NCBI GenBank assembly: GCA_019916065.1
Contig: CM034237.1
Location: 21,101,752 to 21,165,751, forward strand
Direction: 5' to 3'
Origin: Vitellaria paradoxa
Lineage: Eukaryota > Streptophyta > Magnoliopsida > Ericales > Sapotaceae
DNA: 64,000 nucleotides
Part shown: positions 1 through 10,907 of the stretch, in pieces
Layout: each line of letters begins with the position of its first letter
How positions within the stretch are numbered: the first letter of the stretch is position 1
The notes under the pieces: model-generated
What the model was told of the DNA's origin: nothing
Database searches by the model: none
What the model saw: only the letters and a program-made list of their open reading frames with translations
Position numbers and translations under genes: made by a program

Positions 1-359
1 AGTTTATAGAGAGAGGGGGAATAATGAAGCAAGAGAAAGTGAAGAGAAAGTAAAAATGATGGAAAGAATCAATGTATAAGGGAGAACGTGAAAAGATGAT
101 TACTAATGGCATATGAAAAAGATATCTCGGGATCGGGAAAGAGATATTTTTGGGTTTGTTTGTGCTTTATTAATTTTTTATACGAAACTAAGACTTTTCA
201 CTTACAAAAGGGGGGCCGAACTATTAATGAAACATTTATTTTTATTGGATATAGCATACATATATGAACAAAACATTGGAGTTGGGGGAGAGGGGCCATG
301 GCCACCCGTAGAAGCCCCTGCCTTCGTCCCTGCATGCAATGTTACCTGAATTGGTAGCT

Positions 360-1260
360 AATTGTAGAGGTTGTGAATGGATTAGAAGCACAAAGAGTGC
401 TGTAATAATCCATTGTGTTGAGCTTTGAGATCGTCCTGAGTGCTAGCCACCAGGGAACCTGAATCATCTATAATGGGTTGTATTAAAGGTGAATTACTAT
501 TAGAGACATGATGAATTTGATCAGGCTTATCGTACTTTGCCCAACAATATGGCTTAATGTTGTTGGTACCACCACAATGGGTACATTTATGATTGCCACA
601 CCCCTAAGAACGACGGCCACCACAAGGATAACCTCGTTATGGATGGTCACCATGTCTGCCATGCACGAAAAATTCCTCAACTATTCTGCTGGGACATCAA
701 GGCAGAGGATGGTAAAAGAGTCGCGAATTAAGGAATGGCCTAATCTGACACAAGCCTTCAATAATCCAATAATAAGCAATTTAACAGGCCGTAACGGGAA
801 TAGCAATTATTAGTTTAAACGAGGTAATTAAACCACACATGGGATTATACCAGGATCCACGAACACAAGAACGACTATAGATCAATCAAATGATAGATGC
901 TACAAACAAACATTGCAAAGAACAGAAGCTGCGAACACGATGAAGAACAGTGTTGCAAACACTGGAGATCAAGTAATGAGGCTTGCTGGACTATAGATTG
1001 AAAGTCAGCATCACCAGATACGCTGGGACCCTAACACAGCAAAGTGCGGTCAAAAGACCTCCTTACGCATCATCACCCGCCATCGCGAGTGGTGACGTTT
1101 GCGCTTGGAATACAGGCGGTGTGTGGTGGTGCATCAAGCTCTGGTAAGGCTGATTTATGGTTAGTAGACTTGGATGTGTATATTCTGCAACTTCACAATC
1201 TTTAACCTTAGGATTTTATGCTCTGATACCAAATTGAAAATAAAAATACAAAGAACAAAG
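360..1260 (-). mobile_element. Decayed Copia fragment: gag zinc-knuckle end and primer-binding site
   Basis: On the minus strand, about 605 down to 382 reads as the end of a Copia-type Gag. It contains a zinc-knuckle-like stretch (KCTHCGGTNNIKPYCW) in which the expected histidine of CX2CX4HX4C is an asparagine, and it ends in a stop. Further right, 1220-1231 is GCTCTGATACCA. Read on the minus strand this is TGGTATCAGAGC, the usual plant primer-binding site complementary to initiator tRNA-Met. The order (binding site, then gag on the minus strand) fits the 5' end of a minus-strand Copia element. The frame is broken between them and no LTR could be delimited, so this is a relic. The short plus-strand frames over it look like shadows. 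Confidence 0.55.
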
Positions 1261-2434
1261 AGGAAAGGAGAATAAAAAAAAGAGATTAGAGGATTCTAAT
1301 ATTCTCGATATTCTAACAGCAAGAATGCTGCATGTCCATGACATAATAAAAAGGATTCCTTACACTGCTGGTTGCAGGGGAATGTTTTGCAAGCACGTGC
1401 AGTTTTTTGCTATTTTGTGCTTGATATCAATATATTGCTCTTTAGTAATCCATTGTTTCTTCTTCTTTCTTGGTTTTACTTGTGTTGTTGATGCTCTCAC
1501 ACAATAGAAGTGTTTGTAACATTGTTAAACATTTGGATTTGGCATGTTTTGGTCCTTGAAATATATGCTTTTATTTTCATTATGCAGGTTCTTGATGACC
1601 TTGTCTCCAAGTATGAAGCATCATGTCATGGTCCAGAAAAATGGCGGAAACTGACCATATACTTGGAGCAAACGTTTGTATAATTTTATTGAATCTATAC
1701 AAGTTAAATTTACTCCCGTGACCATTTCTGCCAAATTTTTCAATGGTGCATTTTTGTTAACTCTTCACTGCTCCATATTCTTATGATTTTGAATCATAAA
1801 AGTTAGTACCTCAATTTGTCAATCTCCTCAGTTTGGAAGGGCTGGTTGCTGATCTCATCAAGAAGCAAATAGACCGAATTGGATTAGAGAAGAGTTCCCT
1901 TGTGTTGAAATGTCGCTCAATTGAAGATAAAATGGGTTTGCTCATTAAGCAGTTGGAAGCTAGTGAGAAGTATAAATCTGAATATTTGAAGCGTTACAAG
2001 GATGCTATAAATGACAAGAAGAAGCTTGCTGATGTTTATATGGGTCGGATAACGAATTTGCAGAGTAAATATAGCTCACTGGAGGAGAGGGCTTCTAGCT
2101 TATCAAAAGCATTAGATTCTGCTAGGCAGGAATCTGCAGTGTGGAAAAGAAAATATGAGAACATTCTGTCAAAGCAAAAGGCTGAAGAAGACCAGGCAAG
2201 CTCAGAAATAACAATTCTGAAGTCCAGGAGCAGTGCTGTGTAGAGACAAGGTTAGCTGCTGCCAGGGAACAAGCCCAGTCTGCTCGAGAGGAGGCCGAGG
2301 AGTGGAAACGGAAGTATGATATCGCTGTTAGGGAAGCAAAAGCAGCTTTTGAGAAGGCAGCAGTTGTTCAAGAAGTTATAATGAGTGAAGATGCTCTGAA
2401 AGAAGAATTTTCTAGTACCTTGGCCGAGAAGGTG

Positions 2435-2467
<33 letters not shown>

Positions 2468-2482
2468 GCACACTCACACACA
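2435..2482. repeat. (CT)n/(CA)n microsatellite
   Basis: A run of CT dinucleotides passes directly into CA dinucleotides. It starts a few bases after the splice donor of the 1832-2431 exon of the GBP pseudogene, so it lies within the intron. Confidence 0.9.
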
Positions 2483-2819
2483 TATTTATTACTTCTATGT
2501 AGAGTAAATTATGTTCATATCACTTTGGGATGCCATAAAGGTTGGTGGTTGTTGCTGATGAACCTGCAGGAAGAGAAAATAAAGGATAAGGCTGCAAAGA
2601 TTGAATATGCGGAGCAGTGCTTGACAACTTTGAGTTTCAAATTGAAGGTAGGTTTGGGGACTCTTATCATCATCCAGAAACAATATTTTTCACCATGCAC
2701 AAGCCGATCCATATTACTAAACTAAGGAAACATGGAAGTATTTAGTGAAACTTGAAATTGGTAAATCTTTTTTTTTTTTTTTTTGTGAGCTTAGGTGTAT
2801 CATATTTTGTCTTCCTTTA

Positions 2820-3156
2820 GGGGGCGTTTGGAGACAAAATTTTTAGTAATTTTTGGTATTTTTTGATCAAAAGTTGTTAGTTGTAATTTTTGGTGTGTTT
2901 GGTGAAGCAAGTAGCAATTTTTAGTAACTTTTTGAAACTTTTGGATATTTGGTAAAATATTTTGTAACTTTTAACATTTTTAGCAACGTTTGGCAACTTT
3001 TAGCTACTTCCAGCATTTTTTAGCAAATTTTGGTTACTTTTGAGTTAAGAAGTTGCTGTAGTAGAGTAGAAAAATGACAAAAGTTGATGGTTTATCAAAC
3101 ACTTAAAAATCAGAAGTTGGTATTGTTTTGCTAAAAATTTTGCCACCAAACGGCCC
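2820..3156. mobile_element. Tourist-like MITE in an intron of the GBP pseudogene
   Basis: A 337-bp segment has terminal inverted repeats: GGGGGCGTTTGG at the left, CCAAACGGCCC at the right. The flanking trinucleotide TTA is duplicated (2817-2819 and 3157-3159). The interior is T-rich and non-coding, with many TTTTTAGTAA-like motifs, and CAAAATTTTTAG at the left is mirrored by CTAAAAATTTTG at the right. A TTA target duplication and GTTTGG-bearing ends are typical of PIF/Harbinger-derived MITEs. It lies wholly in the intron between 2647 and 3696. Confidence 0.75.
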
Positions 3157-3316
3157 TTAGTATCTTTCAACTATTGAATGACCATTCCTACACTTTCTTT
3201 CTATTATCTTGTTTGGTACACTTATTTAAAATGAGAAAAGTCATTCTCTTGAAATACCTATTCCATTCCATTTCAACATTTTCATTCCTTTTTCTTAAAT
3301 AGGGATGCCTGTTCCC

Positions 3317-3388
3317 TTGAAATATCTCTGTATCTTGGTCCTCTCTACATCATTGAAATATCTCTGTATCTTGGTCCTCTCTACATCC
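3317..3388. repeat. 36-bp tandem duplication
   Basis: Two near-identical 36-bp copies beginning TTGAAATATCTCTGTATC stand head to tail (starts at 3317 and 3353), inside the same GBP intron and outside the MITE. Confidence 0.85.
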
Positions 3389-4023
3389 TTGGTGAACAAA
3401 ATGGCATAGGTTTGCGAAGAAAATGAAATAAAAGAAATTATTTTTTATTTACTCAATTTAGAAAATAAGAGAAAATGAAAATAATTTTTATATGAATGTT
3501 AAAAACATAAAATATATATTAGTCTTTAAAAAAATCGATGGTCAGTAATTTTTTATTACGTTTCATATTATTACGTTGTATTTAAAATTTGTAATCAGAT
3601 TATGAGGAATGGATTCATGGTGGCTCGCAGTATTCGCATCTCTGTAAATATATTATATGTATTCATGGTATTTAATTGTGCTGTCTTCATTTTAGGCTGC
3701 TGACTCAAAGATAAAGAATTGTGATCTAGAAATTTCAATGTTGAAACATGAAATTAAGGACCTGGGTGAGAAGTTGGAAACCAAAATTGCAACAGCTCAA
3801 TCATTTGAAAGAGAATCGAGGATACTGGAACAGGAAAAACTCCATTTGGAGCAAAAATACCGATCAGAATTCAGCAGGTTTGAAGAAGTCCAAGACAGGT
3901 GTAGAACTGCTGAGAGAGAAGCCAAAAGAGCAACTGAGGTTGCTGATAAAGCCCGAGCTGAGGCAGTCGCTGCTCAAGAGGAAAAGTATAAGATTCAACA
4001 AACAGCAATCAAGTGATCGGCTG

Positions 4024-4331
4024 TGTTAGAATAAAAGAAGGAGAAAAGAATTATGTATTAATATTGATGATTGTGTGTATGAATACAAGGTTACAAGGTC
4101 CCTTATATAAGAGAACAATAATCCTAATACTGATAGGAAATAGTAATCCTAATTATGATAGAATATACAAAATAGGAAATAAGATAGTAATCCTAATTAT
4201 GATAGGATATACAAAATAAGAAATACATAAATTAAGGAATTACTAAATCTAACAATATACAAAATAAGGAATACATAAATTAAAGAATTATATATATATA
4301 TTAGGAATTATATATATTACTAAATCTAACA
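4024..4331 (-). repeat. 3' LTR of Copia-1
   Basis: A 308-bp direct repeat of 9021-9325, TG...CA bounded on the minus strand (TGTTAG...CTAACA read on plus). It contains short internal repeats of the type TAATCCTAATTATGATAG and an AT-rich end. It follows the G-rich polypurine tract on the minus strand. Confidence 0.93.
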
Positions 4332-4343
4332 CCCCCCTCAAAC

Positions 4344-7300
4344 TCAAGATGGTGGAGCAGAGACCAACTTGAGTTTGGTGACGAGGGCATCAAATCGGCC
4401 GGGTAGAAGAGACTTGGTGAAGATATCAGCTATTTGATCAGTTGAAGAAACAGGACCAAGATGGACGGTACCACAGACCACATGTTGTCGAATGAAGTGA
4501 CAGTCAATTTCAATATGTTTAGTGCGATCATGAAAAACATCATTGTGTGCAATCAATATGGCACTACGATTGTCGCAATAAAGCACAGTGGCCCCAGAAT
4601 GATTGACACCCATGTCTTGAAGGAGCCACCGAAGCCAAAGAAGTTCCTGTATAGTGTTAGCAAGGGCACGGTACTCAGCCTCAGTGCTAGAGCGAGCAAC
4701 CAGAGTCTGTTTCTTATTACGCCAAGAAATAAGGGAGTCGCCTAGAAAGAAGCAGAAACCGGTGGTAGAATGTCGATCTGTAGGGTCTCCAACCCAATCA
4801 GCATCAGAGTAGGCATGTAACTGAAGAGAGGACTGGCTGGAGAAATGGAGACCATGAAAAAGAGTGCCCTTGACATACCGGAGAATGCGAAATACAGCAG
4901 CATAGTGAGTTGAACGAGGTGCGGACATGAACTGGCTGACAAGATGGACAGCATGAGCAATGTCAGGACGAGTAACAGTCAGATAAATAAGGCTGCCAAC
5001 GAGCTGTCGATACAGTGTAGCATTAGATAATGGTTCACCATCAATAGAATTGAGACGAACATTAGCTTCCAAAGGAGTAGAAGCAATCTTACTATCTGTA
5101 AGTCCAGCACGGGTAAGGAGATCAGAAGCATACTTGGCCTGAGTAAGATAATACCCATTAGATCCAGAAGAAACCTCAAGACCAAGAAAGTAGCTCAGTG
5201 GGCCAAGGTCTTTCATCTCAAAGTGACGATGAAGAAAGTCCTTGAGCTCAGATATACCATGAACATCATCTCCTGTAAGTATCATATCATCCACATAGAG
5301 TAGAAGAAGAACAATGCCATAGGTAGACTGGCGAACAAATAAAGCTGAGTCATAGGCACTAGCAGAGAAGCCAATAGTACTGATGATAGAACTGAACTTA
5401 GCATACCAGGCACGCGGTGCTTGCTTAAGACCATAAAGAGCACGACGAAGCCGACATACCTGTCGAGTAGAAGGTGAGAAACCAGGAGGAGGTTGCATAT
5501 AGATTTCCTCAGTCAGATCACCATTGAGAAATGCATTTTTAACATCCATCTGATATAAGGGCCACTTACGAACCGCAGCAACAGCCATAAGACTCCTAAC
5601 AGAGGTAAGTCTGGCTACAGGAGCAAAGGTCTCCTCATAGTCTAGACCATACTCCTGAGTAAAGCCCTTAGCAATTAGACGGGCTTTGTATCGCTCCACA
5701 ATACCATCAGATCGAGTCTTGATCTTATAAACCCAACGGCATCCAATGACAGACTTGCCAGAAGGTAGATCAACAAGGTCCCAAGCGTGAGTCTTGTCAA
5801 GAGCTTGTAATTCCTCAGCCATAGCTTGCTGCCAAATAGGATTAGAACTTGCCTCGCGATAAGAACGAGGCTCATATTGGGTTAAGACAGTAGAAAAACA
5901 GTGATAATCTCGAAGATAAGAAAGAACTTGGCTTACCTGAGTAGATCGTCTGACAGAAGAATCACTAGATTGAGAGATAGAAGGTGCAATAGGAGGTGCA
6001 GGATCATCAGACGGGGACGCCATGAGATAGACTGTCGCAGATGGCACAACTTCATTAGGGAGATTATCAAGAACATCAACAGTTTCAGGAACAGAAGATG
6101 GAACCACAGTAGGAACATCTACATACTCAGGAAATAGTTCAACAGAAGGATCAGTGAAGTAAGGAGAGGCAGAAGAAGAGGACAACTGGAAGGAAGACAA
6201 AGAGGAAAACATCTTATGTTCCCAAAAGACAACATGACGAAAGACACGAAGACGACAAGATAAAGGATCCTAATAATGATAGCCTTTATGTTCAATCCCA
6301 TACCCTAAGAAGCAACACAGACGAGATCTAGGTTCTAGTTTAGTACGTTCATGTGGCTGCAATAAGACAAAACAGGCACAACCAAAGACACGAAAAGAAT
6401 GGTAATCTGGAGGAGTACCATATAGACGCTCATAAGGAGTGAGGTTATCAAGAAGTGGAGATGGGACTCTGTTAATAGTGTAGGCAGCTGTGAAAGCAGT
6501 TTCACCCCAAAATTTTTCAGGACAACCAGAGGAAATAAGGAGGGTACGAATGGTATCAAGTAGATGACGGTATTTGCGTTCTGCCCGCCAATTCTGTTGA
6601 GAAGTACCAGGACAAGAGCGATGGGAAATAGTGCCTTGGGATCTTAGAAAAGCATGAAAGGAGGTATCACAGTATTCTTGAGCGTTATCTGAGCGAAAGA
6701 CCTTAATATCACGGGAAAATTGGGTTTTAATCATGCGGGCAAAATTATAGTAGGTTTGTTGTAATTAGGATCGATTCTTTAAGAGATAAATCCAAGTAAA
6801 TCGAGAGAAATCATCCACAAAAATAACAAAATACGAAGAACCTCCCATTGTAGGAGTGGGAGAGGGTCCCCAAATATCTGAATGAACTAAATCAAAAGGA
6901 GCAGAAGAAATAGAAATACTTTTATTAAAAGGTAAAGCTGGTTGTTTAGTAAGTTGACAAAACTGACAATCAAGGTGTTCATTAGGGACATAACCTAATA
7001 CACCTTTAGACACAATAAAGCGTAAACGACCTAGAGACACATGACCTAAACGAGAAGCCAAATCCCAAAAGATGGAGATGTAGATGTTGCGGAGGTGGTG
7101 ACAGTGGGGGCAGTAGTATGAGGTGAAAGGTGAAGATGCAAAAAGCTGAAACAGTCGACCATGTCTACGGCCTATCCCAAGAGTCTGTCCCGTCCTCGGA
7201 TCCTGCACAACACAACCAGTAGAGGAAAATAAAACAGTAAGGCCAAGGTCACATAGTTGACCAACAGAAATAAGATTAAGAAAAAGTTTAGGAATATAGT

Positions 7301-7706
7301 AGGTATGGGGGAGTGACAAAGTAGAGGTGGAGACATGCCCAACATGATCAATAGTCATAGAAGAGCCTTTAGCAGTATAAATAACAGGAAAAGAAGACTC
7401 AGATGACTTAGAAGAAAAAATAGATAAATCAGAAGTCATATGGTTACTGCACGCAGAATCAAAATACCAAGAGGGTATACCTGAAGGAGCAGACAGGGCA
7501 GTAGAAGGATTACCAGAGGCTGACATAATCTGCTGAACAAGAGCAGGAAGATCACTGACATCAATCAGAGTAGGTGAAGCGGCAGCAGTAGATGAAGTCT
7601 TATCAGTAGCAGCAGCAGTGGACTGGGGATGAGTATCTCGACGAGTAGGATTCTTGGGGCAATCAGACAGATAATGACCAGGACCTTTCTGGCGCAATGC
7701 TTGCAA
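4344..7706 (-). pseudogene. Copia-1 pol: protease, integrase, reverse transcriptase, RNase H (defective)
   Basis: One minus-strand reading frame broken by two stops, at about 6762-6764 and just before 6267, since three long segments (7706-6765, 6734-6270, 6212-4344) share a frame. In order: end of the Gag zinc knuckle (GPGHYLSDC); protease with FDSACSNHM, where the usual DSG is DSA; GAG-pre-integrase (RLGHVSLGRL); integrase core (HSDIWGP, FVDDFSRFTW, QQNWRAERKYRH); reverse transcriptase (NAFLNGDLTEEIYMQPP and the catalytic YVDDM); RNase H (SDADWVGDP, SSTEAEYRALA). These enzymes would process the polyprotein, copy the RNA and insert the cDNA. The stops and the altered protease site make this copy inactive, although the final RT/RNase H part is open for 622 codons. 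Confidence 0.93.
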
Positions 7707-8551
7707 ATTCGAACAGGACAGGTAAGCAAGCGATGATCAGTAGCATGACAGAAGGTACATGCATCATGTCGAGAAACAGTGCTTGAGAACTGACCACTAG
7801 AAGTGGAGGAACCTCGAGATCCACCGGAGGTTGAGGAAACCCGATAACCACCAGAAGAGCTACGAGCTTTGGAACTAGGTGCCGCAAGAGCAGTGTCTAC
7901 ATGAGTAGTCGAAACAAGACCTAGGTGAGTCTCCTCAGATAAGAGCTCGGAGATAGCCTACTCTAGTGTAGGGAGAGGACTACGATGAAGAAGAGAGGCT
8001 CGAACTGGCTTATACACATCAGAGAGACTCATGAGAAACAAAATCAAATGCTGCTGATCGCGATAAGTGGCAAACAGAGTAGAATCAACAGGAGAGACCC
8101 ACTTAGGTTCAGAAGGAGTCAACTGGTCCCACAAAGAATAAAGCTGAGGCAGGAAGGTACTGATAGACTGTCCAGGCTCCTGTCACTATCGACAAAGAGA
8201 AGTCAAAAGTTGATATTGATAGGACAGATCAGTAGTGGTGTATCTAGTGGCCAAAAACTTCCAGATGGCCTGCGCAGTGTCAAACCTCCCAAACTGTAAA
8301 CTGATAGAGGAAATCGAGGTGTTACGGAACCATGTGATGATCTGATGATTCTTGCTATCCCATTCCTCAAGACGTTCAGTGTACACAGTATCTGTCTCAT
8401 CAACATTTTTAATGGGTGATACAATTTCGCCAATGACATAGCGCCAAAGTTTTCGCCCCTTGAGAAAACTAGACATCGTCTGAGACCATGGAATATAATT
8501 GGGGCCCTCCAAAGTAATAACAATAGGTTTGTAAACTTCTGAACGATCCAT
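7690..8551 (-). pseudogene. Copia-1 gag (defective)
   Basis: The capsid-like protein starts at a minus-strand ATG at 8551 (MDRSEVYKPIVITLEGPNY, the conserved GPNYxxW opening of Copia Gag, with WSQTM after it). It continues through KLWRYV, EEWDSKNHQI and AIWKFLATRY. Stops follow at 8183-8188 (tandem TAG TGA) and near 7960, but the frame continues on recognisable Gag sequence to a zinc knuckle (CKHCARKG) near 7690. There a small frameshift separates gag from pol. The ATG at 8659 of a longer open frame is probably untranslated leader. Confidence 0.85.
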
Positions 8552-9020
8552 AATAAGATAGCAGAAGTAAAAAATAATCCAAATCGTAGAGAAAAACAGC
8601 AGAAAAGGGTGTAGAGAATAGCAGTCACAATCGAAACAAAGCCGAAATATACCGATCACAAAATCAGATTCAAAGGGGTCGAAATAATCAGAAATCGATC
8701 TGAACCGGAAGAGAACCGGCCAAAAGATGGCTGAACCGGCTGCAGAAAGAGGGCTGAACCAGATTGTGCTGATCTGGCGCGTGAGAGCGCGTGCGGCGGC
8801 GGATTGGGCTGATTTTTGTGTAGTTGAATTCGTAATGAAGAGACGAATCCAACGGTATATTGTGGCGGCGAAACAGAGGTACAGGCAACAGTGCAGAGAA
8901 GAAAATATCGTTTCTGGCAGTGTTCAACACAGAAACTGAGAAGAATTGTTTCTGGTGAATGATGCAGCAATGCGGAAAAAAAAAAAGATGATTATGGGTT
9001 TAAACCTAGCTCTGATACCA

Positions 9021-9325
9021 TGTTAGAATAAAAGAAGGAGAAAAGAATTATGTATTAATATTGATGATTGTGTGCATGAATACAAGGTTACAAGGTCCCT
9101 TATATAAGAGAACAATAATCCTAATACTGATAGGAAATAGTAATCCTAATTATGATAGAATATACAAAATAGGAAATAAGATAATAATCCTAATTATGAT
9201 AGGATATACAAAATAAGAAATACATAAATTAAGGAATTACTAAATCTAACAATATACAAAATAAGGAATACATAAATTAAGGATTATATATATATTAGGA
9301 ATTATATATATTACTAAATCTAACA
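9021..9325 (-). repeat. 5' LTR of Copia-1
   Basis: A 305-bp direct repeat of 4024-4331. By orientation it would carry the element's promoter, firing leftwards. It is immediately preceded on plus (followed on minus) by the tRNA-Met primer-binding site. Confidence 0.93.
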
Positions 9326-9330
9326 GGCTG

Positions 9331-10046
9331 AAATAGAGAGGAAAGATTGGGAAATTGAAAGCCTAAAAGAGCAGAAAATTGACCTGGCTAATGAAGCAGA
9401 GAGATGCTGTGTCGCTGAGATGGATGCAGTTTCCAAAGTTGCAATGCTGGAGGCGAGGGTCGAAGAAAGGGAGAAAGAAATTGAATCACTACTGAAAAGT
9501 AACAATGAGCAGCGGGCTAGTACAGTTCAAGTCCTTGAGAATCTATTAGAGACTGAGTGCAGAGCTCGTGCAGAAGCAACCAACAAGGCAGAAGCACTTT
9601 CCGTCCAGTTGCAAGCGACACAAGGAAAACTTGATTCACTCCAGCAAAAGTTGACTGAAGTTCGTCTTAACGAATCAGCATTGGATGGTAAGCTAAAGAC
9701 TACTGCTCACGGGAAATGTGCAAGATTAGATGACTACGAAATAGGTGTTGAATCCTGAATGGATGTGGGTTTCAACGAAAAAGTAACAAGAGAAAATAAA
9801 AGGGTTAGAAGTACAGGTAGCCCTTTAAAGTTCTCGCAGGCAGGAGATGGAGGTTCAGTGTTCAGAGGCGATGAAGATAATCACAGCAAGCAAACCAGTT
9901 CAGAAGACTACAGAATGTTCACTGTTCAGAAACTCAAGCAGGAACTCACAAAGCATAATTTTGGTGGCGAGCTCCTTCAATTGAAGAATCCCAACAAGAA
10001 AGATATCCTCTCTCTTTACAGGAGATGTGTTCTTCAGAAGTGGTGA
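9331..10046 (+). pseudogene. Guanylate-binding protein-like gene, 3' terminal exon (pseudogene)
   Basis: The exon resumes after the Copia-1 target duplication in the same frame that ends at 4023 (AEIERK...). It runs through coiled-coil sequence (LEARVEEREKEIESLLKSN) and the conserved GBP-like tail (SSEDYRMFTVQKLKQELTKH, then NPNKKDILSLYRRCVLQKW) to a normal stop at 10044-10046. An additional in-frame TGA at 9756-9758 interrupts the GVES/MDVGF region, where the family reads through. The strong tail conservation shows the exact original 3' end. The KLKQELTKH tail is a SAP-like helical segment in the family (inference). Confidence 0.88.
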
Positions 10047-10907
10047 TATTTGAAATGTTAGCCTGATTTTTCTGTGACCGGAAATGTTTTCCTTCTTTTA
10101 TTACTGCATGTTCTCTTTCAGTAATATTTTTTTATTACTGTATGTTTTTCTTATTTTAATGCCGCGTATCTTTTTACTACTACGTAAGTTAAATTTTGTC
10201 ATATTATTGTTTGAGGTAGGGAAGTACCTTCAAACACAATCTTCCAATTTGGGCGACAATAATTTTATCAATTTATTGTGTGCGCTACTAGGAAAACATG
10301 AGAGTGGTTGGTTACTTTGTCCAAATTTATTTGTGCATGTGGGTTAAGTTCATCGATATGTTCTCATCACTATTTATTCTGAGATTCTTTTGATATGCAT
10401 GCCAGAACAGAACATATATGGGCCTCGTTTGGTTTGCTGAAAAACAACTAAAAACTCTATAAATCTCTATTAACTTTATATCACATTAACTTTTTTCTTT
10501 CACTGCACGCATTACGAACTCTCAATTTATCTCACTTTTTCTTACTCCAAACAAACCCATGATGGAAAATGATGATTATATTGTGAATTGGTGGATTGTA
10601 TTATATTAGAAAATTCAGCCAAACTACTTTAATAGTTGAGTTAATTATATGGAAAATGAGAGAGTAAACAGTTGTTAATAACTATTTTTGGACGTAGAAA
10701 AATTAAAATTTTCCCATTTGTTTTCTTATTTTTAAGTTTTCACCAAATTTAGTATAAAAATTAGACAATATACTAAATCATAAATGACAATGGTTTTAAA
10801 ATAATTTTTTTTTCTTGGCAGGATATCTATCATGTCATATAAGATATTTTATATTTTGTAAATGAGGTACAAATGGGTATCATATAATGAATTATCTTAT
10901 ATAAATA
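10047..10907. other. 3' flank of the GBP pseudogene, AT-rich
   Basis: No coding signal seen. A possible short MITE (about 10421-10559) has GGGCCTCGTTTGG at the left and CCAAACAAACCC at the right, but no clear target duplication. Confidence 0.4.

Larger units (their letters stand above)
1588..4023 (+). pseudogene. Guanylate-binding protein-like gene, 5' segment of the visible C-terminal part (pseudogene)
   Basis: This encodes the C-terminal coiled-coil region of a plant guanylate-binding (GBP) family protein, the helical stalk that follows the large-GTPase domain. Recognisable stretches include LEGLVADLIKKQIDRIGLEK and KDAINDKKKLAD. Exons are about 1588-1673, 1832-2431, 2570-2647 and 3696-4023, all with AG/GT borders and compatible phases. 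The GTPase-domain exons are not visible and probably lie left of the window. Lesions: an apparent GT dinucleotide insertion near 2237 makes a TAG at 2240; removing 2 bp restores the frame and the phase into the next exon. An in-frame TGA sits at 4014-4016, where relatives read through, and a Copia element interrupts the exon right after 4023. What is seen is clear family homology and clear breaks. I infer that the gene is dead. Confidence 0.85.
4024..9325 (-). mobile_element. Ty1/copia LTR retrotransposon inserted in a GBP exon (Copia-1)
   Basis: A complete 5302-bp element in minus orientation. The LTRs are 4024-4331 and 9021-9325, both starting TGTTAGAATAAAAG and ending CTAACA. The 5-bp target duplication GGCTG is perfect (4019-4023 and 9326-9330). 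The primer-binding site next to the 5' LTR (9009-9020, minus-strand TGGTATCAGAGC) matches initiator tRNA-Met. The polypurine tract abuts the 3' LTR at about 4332-4342 (minus strand GTTTGAGGGGGG). Domain order is gag, protease, integrase, reverse transcriptase, RNase H, which defines Copia. The two LTRs differ at only a few positions and small indels, so insertion is recent. Gag and pol carry stops and a frameshift, so the copy is not autonomous. Confidence 0.95.

Noticed and set aside
483..813. Overlapping plus and minus frames that look like small proteins
   Set aside because: They are off-frame readings of a decayed Copia gag zinc-knuckle region on the minus strand.
2381..2725. 114-codon plus frame over exon, intron and exon
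   Set aside because: It reads through a splice donor, a (CT)n/(CA)n microsatellite and an intron of the GBP pseudogene.
4461..4745. Plus-strand frames across 4.4-9 kb
   Set aside because: Antisense shadows of Copia-1 gag-pol, with no domain content.
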